Positions 1 to 6,317 of a stretch of DNA of 8,506 nucleotides are shown here, piece after piece. The position numbers and the translations under genes are program-made. The DNA lies in assembly GCA_029979485.1 (NCBI GenBank), contig JAPOHK010000031.1:1-8506 (forward strand). Reading direction: 5' to 3'. Positions within the stretch are counted from its first letter, which is position 1. The number at the start of each line of letters is the position of its first letter. Under the pieces are notes generated by a model. The model searched no databases, was not told where the DNA came from, and saw only the letters and a list, made by a program, of their open reading frames with translations. The stretch is from Candidatus Planktophila limnetica. Its GTDB lineage: Bacteria > Actinomycetota > Actinomycetes > Nanopelagicales > Nanopelagicaceae.

Positions 1-1630
<1,630 letters not shown>

Positions 1631-1631
<1 letters not shown>

Positions 1632-1635
1632 AGGA
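1631..1635 (+). promoter_or_regulatory. Ribosome binding site of the glutaredoxin-like gene
   Basis: AAGGA begins on the last base of the dapB stop codon and ends 7 nt before the ATG at 1643. It supports the start and implies cotranscription with dapB. Confidence 0.7.
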
Positions 1636-1642
1636 ATATGTA

Positions 1643-1900
1643 ATGTCTAAAGAACAAATAACTATGTACGGTGCCGACTGGTGTGGAGATTGCCGTCGAT
1701 CAAAAAGATTACTTGCAGAACTAGGCGTAGAGTACACACTCATCGATGTTGAGACGGATCTCACTGCAGCCGATAAAGTTCGAGAGATTAATGGTGGCGC
1801 TCAATCAATTCCTGTCATTGTGTTTTCAGATGGCACGCACCTGACAGAGCCATCTGACATAGATTTAACTGCAAAGCTAAAGTCGCTCTCCATAATCTAG
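1643..1900 (+). CDS. Mycoredoxin/glutaredoxin-like thiol-disulfide protein
   Basis: This 85-residue protein has a thioredoxin fold of the actinobacterial glutaredoxin-like/mycoredoxin type. It starts with a beta strand (ITMYGADW) and the redox motif CGDC (Cys14, Cys17) followed by basic RRSK. It continues with the INGG...SIP segment holding the expected cis-proline (Pro57) and ends with DGTHLTEPS (63-71), which resembles the mycoredoxin C-terminus. Known members reduce mycothiol mixed disulfides; whether this one uses mycothiol is inference, because no mycothiol gene is in view. CGDC differs from the CGYC of characterised mycoredoxin-1. There is no signal peptide, so it should be cytosolic. 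The gene follows dapB by 11 nt and looks like the last gene of that operon. Its TAG stop shares the bases CTAG with the stop of the opposing azlD. NrdH-type redoxin is an alternative but fits the DGTHLTEPS tail less well. Confidence 0.88.
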   Translation: MSKEQITMYGADWCGDCRRSKRLLAELGVEYTLIDVETDLTAADKVREINGGAQSIPVIVFSDGTHLTEPSDIDLTAKLKSLSII

Positions 1901-2208
1901 AAAAAGTTGTAGACAGCTGCTGAAGTAATAGCGGCGCTCAAAACAACAATAGGAAAAGGCGCCTTCAAAACAAGCGTCAAAATTGCTGCGCCTAATCCCA
2001 CTAGTCGGTGGTCGATCACAATCGCACTCTTTGTAGTAACACTCTGGACGGCGACCAGAGCGCTGAGTAAAGCAATTGGAATAAGAAGGTTGATTCGTTT
2101 AATTAACGGATGAGATAAAAATTTCTCAGGCACACTATGGCCCGCGAGCTTGAGGCCATAGGCAATGGCACTCGTGCCAATGACGCCAATCCAAAGAGTG
2201 TGATTCAT
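1897..2208 (-). CDS. azlD: AzlD family small subunit of a branched-chain amino acid exporter
   Basis: A 103-residue, very hydrophobic protein with about three to four membrane segments: residues 4-21, 40-57, 68-82 and 84-101. Length, the PEKFLSHPLIKRI loop (27-39) before a membrane helix, and the closing LKAPFPIVVLSAAITSAAVY helix match the AzlD family. AzlD works with the larger AzlC; characterised AzlCD/BrnFE pairs export branched-chain amino acids or methionine and azaleucine. The substrate here is not determined. Its ATG overlaps the azlC stop (ATGA), with only a weak purine-rich GAGTGAAAG stretch as ribosome site, so coupled translation is likely. It converges on the glutaredoxin-like gene with interlocked stop codons (CTAG at 1897-1900). 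I saw no terminator hairpin between the two. Confidence 0.88.
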   Translation of the reverse strand: MNHTLWIGVIGTSAIAYGLKLAGHSVPEKFLSHPLIKRINLLIPIALLSALVAVQSVTTKSAIVIDHRLVGLGAAILTLVLKAPFPIVVLSAAITSAAVYNFF

Positions 2209-2873
2209 GCTTTCACTCGCAATCCTACGATTACTGCAATTACTGCGGTACCAATAATTGGTAAACCAGCGGGCAAGAATGGAGTTGTTGCAATTGCAAA
2301 AACCGCTGCAATGATTGCGAGAGTTTTATCAGTTGAACTTTTAAGCCGCGGCCATACAAGACCTAAAAACGCAGCCGGGACAGCGGCATCTAATCCCCAT
2401 GCAGATGGATCACCCATAGCCTTTGCACCGAGTGCGCCGGCGAGAGTAAACAAATTCCAAAAAATGAAGACACCAAAACCAGTGAGCCAAAATCCTTCTC
2501 GCATCGCTTCGGGACCGCGCGCTTCTTGAGAAAGACTCACGCCAGTTGATTCATCAATTGTTATGTGCGCCGCAACTAATCTCTTAAAGCCGCGAACCTT
2601 AAGAATTGGAGCCATGAGAACTCCATATAAACCATTTCGAAATCCCAATAATGAAGCTGTGGCAATTCCGCTGATTGCACTTCCACCAGCTCCGATTACA
2701 CCAATAACTGCAAATTGTGAGGCACCTGAAAAAGTTAGAAGCGAGAGCAAACAACTTTGTACAACACTGAATCCATTGGCTACAGCAGCAGCTCCAAAAG
2801 CAACACCATATGCACCGACGGTAAAGGAGACGCTGAGAGAGTCGCGAAATGTGGGGGAAGAGACTCTAGACAC
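2205..2873 (-). CDS. azlC: AzlC family branched-chain amino acid exporter, large subunit
   Basis: A 222-residue polytopic membrane protein with the AzlC family hallmarks LTFSGASQFA (46-55), GFRNGLYG (77-84) and AAHITIDEST (101-110). Hydrophobic stretches at about 20-35, 54-74, 128-150, 164-174 and 184-219 are consistent with a family of five to seven helices. With AzlD it should form an exporter in the cytoplasmic membrane for branched-chain amino acids or similar substrates. Start choice: the GTG at 2873 is the first usable codon after the in-frame stop at 2913-2915, no Shine-Dalgarno precedes it, and no ATG follows in the next 80 codons. A leaderless mRNA beginning at this GTG would explain this. 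The gene is divergent from thyX across 59 bp. No regulator gene (the AzlB or Lrp type often found with this system) is adjacent. Confidence 0.9.
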   Translation of the reverse strand: MSRVSSPTFRDSLSVSFTVGAYGVAFGAAAVANGFSVVQSCLLSLLTFSGASQFAVIGVIGAGGSAISGIATASLLGFRNGLYGVLMAPILKVRGFKRLVAAHITIDESTGVSLSQEARGPEAMREGFWLTGFGVFIFWNLFTLAGALGAKAMGDPSAWGLDAAVPAAFLGLVWPRLKSSTDKTLAIIAAVFAIATTPFLPAGLPIIGTAVIAVIVGLRVKA

Positions 2874-2879
2874 ACCAGC

Positions 2880-2885
2880 ATTCTG
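2880..2885 (-). promoter_or_regulatory. Possible -10 element of azlCD (leaderless)
   Basis: On the minus strand CAGAAT is followed by exactly 6 nt (GCTGGT) and then the GTG start of azlC. It matches TANNNT at all fixed positions but the first. The spacing equals that at thyX and dapA, but the match is weaker and no -35 box is visible. Confidence 0.35.
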
Positions 2886-2920
2886 CCGTATAAATCCAAG
2901 AGAGCAAAGCGGCTAGTAGA

Positions 2921-2926
2921 TAAGGT
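2921..2926 (+). promoter_or_regulatory. Probable -10 element of thyX (leaderless transcript)
   Basis: TAAGGT is followed by 6 nt (CGCACC) and then the ATG of thyX at 2933, so transcription would start on or next to the A of the start codon. No Shine-Dalgarno at a workable distance and no convincing -35 box are present. This is the standard layout of leaderless actinobacterial genes. Confidence 0.65.
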
Positions 2927-2932
2927 CGCACC

Positions 2933-3655
2933 ATGAGCGAGTCAGATATTGTTTTTAGAAGTGATGTCACAGTTGAACTTGTTAAGGCAAGTGCAAGTGA
3001 TGCCGATGTGATTTGGGCAGCGCGCGTATCAACTGCGGGTGAACAATCCATGGATGAAATCGGCGAGGATCCAGCACGCTCGGAAGGATTAATAAATTAC
3101 TTGGCTCGCGAACGTCACGGCTCACCATTTGAGCACACATCAATGACATTTTTTGTATCAGCACCTATTTTTGTTTTCCGTGAATTTATGCGCCATCGAA
3201 TTGCCTCCTACAATGAAGAGAGCGGTAGATATCGCGAACTCAAGCCTGTTTTTTATATTCCGAGTACGGAACGTAAATTGATTCAAGTTGGAAAAACAGG
3301 TGCATATACATTTGTAGACGGAACTCCTGAGCAATACGAAACATCTGTCAGAGCGATGAAAGAAGCTTACGTAGTTGCATATGATCAGTATCAGAAAATG
3401 TTAGATGCTGGAATCGCTCGTGAAGTTGCTCGTGTTGTTTTGCCAGTCGGCCTCTACTCATCTATGTATGTTTCAATGAACTCGCGCGCTCTGATGAATT
3501 TCTTATCACTTCGAACTTCTCGCGAAGGTTCGCACTTTCCAAGTTATCCGCAGCGAGAGATCGAGATGGTCGCAGAGAAAATGGAAGCCGAATTTGCAAA
3601 ATTAATGCCACTTACGCATAAGGCATTTGAGAAATCTGGACGCATTGCGCCCTAA
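2933..3655 (+). CDS. thyX: Flavin-dependent thymidylate synthase ThyX
   Basis: ThyX methylates dUMP to dTMP using methylenetetrahydrofolate as carbon donor and FAD/NADPH as reductant, releasing tetrahydrofolate rather than dihydrofolate. The 240-residue length is normal. The diagnostic ThyX motif RHRxxSxNExSxRY is complete at residues 87-100 (Arg87, His88, Arg89, Ser92, Asn94, Glu95, Ser97, Arg99, Tyr100). The substrate-binding C-terminal half has AREVARVVLPVGLYSSMYVS (162-181), NSRALMNFLSLR (183-194) and FPSYPQREIE (202-211), as in actinobacterial ThyX proteins. The ATG at 2933 sits 6 nt after a -10-like TAAGGT, pointing to a leaderless mRNA. The gene is divergent from azlCD and 20 nt upstream of dapA, the usual actinobacterial neighbour. 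Whether a classical ThyA or a DHFR exists elsewhere cannot be seen here. Confidence 0.98.
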   Translation: MSESDIVFRSDVTVELVKASASDADVIWAARVSTAGEQSMDEIGEDPARSEGLINYLARERHGSPFEHTSMTFFVSAPIFVFREFMRHRIASYNEESGRYRELKPVFYIPSTERKLIQVGKTGAYTFVDGTPEQYETSVRAMKEAYVVAYDQYQKMLDAGIAREVARVVLPVGLYSSMYVSMNSRALMNFLSLRTSREGSHFPSYPQREIEMVAEKMEAEFAKLMPLTHKAFEKSGRIAP

Positions 3656-3663
3656 CTAGGCGA

Positions 3664-3669
3664 TAGCCT
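3664..3669 (+). promoter_or_regulatory. Probable -10 element of dapA (leaderless transcript)
   Basis: TAGCCT is followed by exactly 6 nt and then the dapA ATG at 3676. The 6-nt spacer is itself a second TAGCCT, giving a tandem duplication at 3664-3675. There is no Shine-Dalgarno in the 20-nt gap after thyX. This suggests dapA-rnj has its own promoter even if it is also read from thyX. Confidence 0.6.
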
Positions 3670-3675
3670 TAGCCT

Positions 3676-4569
3676 ATGACAACGCCAGCGCCATTCGGTC
3701 GGCTATCTACTGCGATGGTGACTCCATTTAAGAAGGATTTATCCATTGACTGGGATGGCGTTGCAACATTGGCGCAGCATCTGCTCTCAACGGGCCATGA
3801 CGCGATTATTGTCAATGGCACAACTGGTGAAGCACCAACAACTAGTGATGATGAAAAAGATCAGATTATTAAAGTTGTAAAAGACGCTGTTGCAGGAAAA
3901 GCTAAAGTTGTAGCAGGTGCTGGAAATAATGAAACATCGCACTCAGTTGAGCAAGCACTGCGTGCACAAAAAGCTGGAGAAGATGGTTTACTTGTCGTAA
4001 CTCCGTATTACAACAAACCACCACAAGCGGGTATTGAAGCGCACTTTCGTGCGATTGCAGATGCAGCTGATCTGCCGGTAATGATGTATGACATTCCTGG
4101 ACGTACAGGAATGCAAATAGAACCAGACACAATTGTTAAATTATCTGAACACCCGCGAATTGTTGCGTTAAAGGATGCAAAGGGAGATGTTGCTTCAACT
4201 TCTTGGGTAATTAAGCGTTGTGGAATACCTGTTTATTCAGGTGATGATATTTTGAATTTGCCGTTGCTCTCAGTCGGGGCAGTTGGTTTTGTTTCAGTGT
4301 GCGGTCACACTGTTGGTAAAGATTTACGCGAATTACTTGATTCATGGTTTTCTGGAAATACTTCACGTGCGCTTGAAATTCATCAAAAACTTCTACCAGT
4401 CTTCACTGGAACATTCCGCACACAAGGTGCGATATTGACTAAAGCAGCTCTTAATTTGATGGGGCTACCCGGCGGATATACGCGCTTACCTTTAGTAGAT
4501 GCAACGGATGCACAAATTGCACAGTTGCGTGAAGACTTACGCGCAGGTGGCGTAACTCTTCGCTCATGA
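3676..4569 (+). CDS. dapA: 4-hydroxy-tetrahydrodipicolinate synthase DapA
   Basis: DapA condenses pyruvate with aspartate semialdehyde, the first committed step of the diaminopimelate/lysine branch; the enzyme is a cytosolic (beta/alpha)8 barrel. The 297-residue length is typical. Active-site elements are intact: GTTGEA at 48-53 (Thr49/Thr50 of the proton relay), PYYNKPP at 110-116, MMYDIPGRTG at 136-145 (Tyr138, Arg143) and the Schiff-base lysine Lys166 in ALKDAKG. YSGDD (187-191) and GAVGFVSVCGH (201-211) also match. The product feeds DapB, encoded in the upstream operon. The start lies 6 nt after a -10-like TAGCCT and lacks a Shine-Dalgarno. The stop overlaps the rnj start by 4 nt (ATGA), a dapA-rnj pairing common in actinobacteria. 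Related aldolases of the family (NanA, KDG aldolase) are less likely given the full DapA signature and the dap context. Confidence 0.98.
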   Translation: MTTPAPFGRLSTAMVTPFKKDLSIDWDGVATLAQHLLSTGHDAIIVNGTTGEAPTTSDDEKDQIIKVVKDAVAGKAKVVAGAGNNETSHSVEQALRAQKAGEDGLLVVTPYYNKPPQAGIEAHFRAIADAADLPVMMYDIPGRTGMQIEPDTIVKLSEHPRIVALKDAKGDVASTSWVIKRCGIPVYSGDDILNLPLLSVGAVGFVSVCGHTVGKDLRELLDSWFSGNTSRALEIHQKLLPVFTGTFRTQGAILTKAALNLMGLPGGYTRLPLVDATDAQIAQLREDLRAGGVTLRS

Positions 4570-6248
4570 CTCATCCACATCCAGAGCTAGGAACTCCACC
4601 GAAATTAGCACCAGATTCCTTGCGGATTGTCGCTCTCGGGGGATTAGCTGAAATTGGTCGTAACATGACCGTCTTTGAATGTAATGGAAAATTATTAATT
4701 GTCGATTGTGGAGTTCTATTTCCTGAAGAGAATCAACCTGGAATAGATTTAATTCTTCCTGATTTTTCATACATCAGAGATCGCTTAAATGATGTTATTG
4801 CAATAGTTCTTACACATGGACACGAAGATCACATTGGGGCTGTGCCGTATCTACTTCGCGAGCGTGGCGATATTCCCATTTATGGATCAGCGCTCACTCT
4901 GGCCTTGATTACTGCAAAGTTAAAAGAGCACAGAATTTCTCCCTTAACACGCGAAGTTCGTGAAGGTGGACAAGAAGATATAGGTCCGTTTGATCTGGAA
5001 TTTGTTGCTGTCAATCACTCAATTCCAGATGCACTTGCAATTGTCATTAATACTCCAGCAGGTCGTGTTTTACACACTGGTGATTTCAAGATGGATCAGC
5101 TGCCATTAGATGGTCGCATCACAGATTTGCGCACCTTTGCGCGCTTAGGTGATGAAGGCGTGGATATTTTCCTTGTCGATTCGACCAATGCCGATGTACC
5201 AGGATTTACCGCGTCTGAAAGAGAAATCATGCCTGTGTTAGATCGGGTTTTCAGATCAACAAAACGCAGAATTATTGTTGCTTCATTTTCTTCTCATGTA
5301 CACAGAATTCAGCAGGTGATCGATACCGCAGCAATTCACAATCGAAAAGTTGCATTTATTGGTCGTTCAATGGTTCGAAACATGGGAATTGCTAGTGATC
5401 TCGGATATCTAAATATTCCGGGGGATATCTTATTTGATGCTAAAGAATTAGATTCATATGATGACAATGTTGTTTTGATTTGCACAGGTTCACAGGGTGA
5501 GCCAATGGCTGCTCTTTCTCGCATGGCAAATGGCGACCATCAAATACGAGTAGGTGACGGCGACACAGTTATTTTGGCATCGTCATTGATTCCTGGAAAT
5601 GAAAACTCTGTTTTTCGAGTTATCAATGAGCTAACTAGATTTGGCGCGAAGGTAGTTCATAAAGCAAATGCCATGGTTCACGTCTCTGGCCATGCTGCAG
5701 CAGGAGAATTGCTCTATTGCTACAACATAGTTAAACCTAAGTATGTCATGCCGGTTCATGGTGAATGGCGACACTTAAAGGCCAACGCCGAAATTGCAAT
5801 TAATTCTGGCGTTGCACGCGAAAACACAATTGTGATTGAAAATGGCGTTGTAGTTGATTTAGTGGATCATGTGGCGCAGGTAGTTGGCGGCGTTCCTTGT
5901 GGATTTGTATTTGTTGATGGCCAGAGTATTGGCGATATTACAGAGTCATCATTAAAGGATCGAAGAATTTTGGGAGAAGAAGGTTTTATTTCTGTCGTTG
6001 TCGTCATAGATTCACAGAGTGGAAAGATTGTCGCTGGTCCGGATATTCATGCACGTGGTTTTGCTGAGGACGCATCTCTATTTGATGAAGTAAAAATTGA
6101 TATTGAAAAAGCACTTGCAGCAGCTGTCGTTGAAGGCATCAACGGAACACATCAACTTTCTCAAGTGGTTCGTCGAACAATTGGGGGATGGGTTGGCGCA
6201 AAGCACCGACGTCGTCCAATGATTGTTCCGCTAGTTATAGAGGTTTAG
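4566..6248 (+). CDS. rnj: Ribonuclease J
   Basis: RNase J is a metallo-beta-lactamase/beta-CASP nuclease with endonuclease and 5'-3' exonuclease activity in mRNA decay and rRNA maturation. The 560 residues match the usual length (about 555-560) with no long N-terminal extension. The N-terminal ALGGLAEIGRNM (23-34) precedes the zinc site HGHEDH at 84-89; further ligands are His151 (NHSIPD) and Asp173 (HTGDFK). The beta-CASP insertion occupies roughly 200-350, with ASFSSHVHR (239-247) and CTGSQGEPMAAL (306-317). VHVSGHA (371-377) and MPVHGEWRHL (395-404) then complete the catalytic core, with His376 and His398 as the motif histidines. The C-terminal dimerisation domain follows (about 460-560). 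Its ATG overlaps the dapA stop and only a distant AGGTGG (4545-4550) precedes it, so translation is probably coupled to dapA. Confidence 0.97.
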   Translation: MTHPHPELGTPPKLAPDSLRIVALGGLAEIGRNMTVFECNGKLLIVDCGVLFPEENQPGIDLILPDFSYIRDRLNDVIAIVLTHGHEDHIGAVPYLLRERGDIPIYGSALTLALITAKLKEHRISPLTREVREGGQEDIGPFDLEFVAVNHSIPDALAIVINTPAGRVLHTGDFKMDQLPLDGRITDLRTFARLGDEGVDIFLVDSTNADVPGFTASEREIMPVLDRVFRSTKRRIIVASFSSHVHRIQQVIDTAAIHNRKVAFIGRSMVRNMGIASDLGYLNIPGDILFDAKELDSYDDNVVLICTGSQGEPMAALSRMANGDHQIRVGDGDTVILASSLIPGNENSVFRVINELTRFGAKVVHKANAMVHVSGHAAAGELLYCYNIVKPKYVMPVHGEWRHLKANAEIAINSGVARENTIVIENGVVVDLVDHVAQVVGGVPCGFVFVDGQSIGDITESSLKDRRILGEEGFISVVVVIDSQSGKIVAGPDIHARGFAEDASLFDEVKIDIEKALAAAVVEGINGTHQLSQVVRRTIGGWVGAKHRRRPMIVPLVIEV

Positions 6249-6289
6249 AATTTCCAACTTTCATTAAGTCGGCGCGCCTGCCATCTCCA

Positions 6290-6306
6290 TAATTGCTGAG
6301 CAATTA
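6290..6306. promoter_or_regulatory. Near-perfect 17-bp palindrome in the rnj-ftsK spacer
   Basis: TAATTGCT-G-AGCAATTA has two 8-bp arms around one central base. It lies 42 bp after the rnj stop, and its last two bases are the first two of the putative ftsK -10 box TACGAT. As RNA it could only fold as a 6-bp AU-rich stem with a 5-nt loop and no U-tract follows, so an intrinsic terminator is unlikely. An operator for a dimeric DNA-binding protein is the better reading, although chance cannot be excluded. Confidence 0.45.
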
Positions 6307-6310
6307 CGAT
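6305..6310 (+). promoter_or_regulatory. Probable -10 element of ftsK (leaderless transcript)
   Basis: TACGAT fits TANNNT and is followed by 7 nt and then the GTG start at 6318. No Shine-Dalgarno is present between the in-frame stop at 6297-6299 and the GTG. The 5' edge of the box overlaps the 17-bp palindrome. Confidence 0.55.
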
Positions 6311-6317
6311 AAATAGT

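Noticed and set aside
1900..1960. Search for an intrinsic terminator serving the convergent glutaredoxin-like gene and azlD
   Set aside because: No GC-rich stem followed by a T-run was found on either strand; the CAGCTG and AGCGGCGCT words are part of the azlD coding sequence.
2137..2916. Two plus-strand ORFs (130 and 117 aa) opposite azlCD
   Set aside because: They have low-complexity Ala/Pro/Thr composition with no family resemblance, while the minus-strand frames carry clear AzlC and AzlD motifs. They are antisense shadows.
6271..6278. GGCGCGCC in the rnj-ftsK spacer
   Set aside because: It is a self-complementary GC-rich octamer with no second copy or supporting context; it could be a chance restriction-site-like word.
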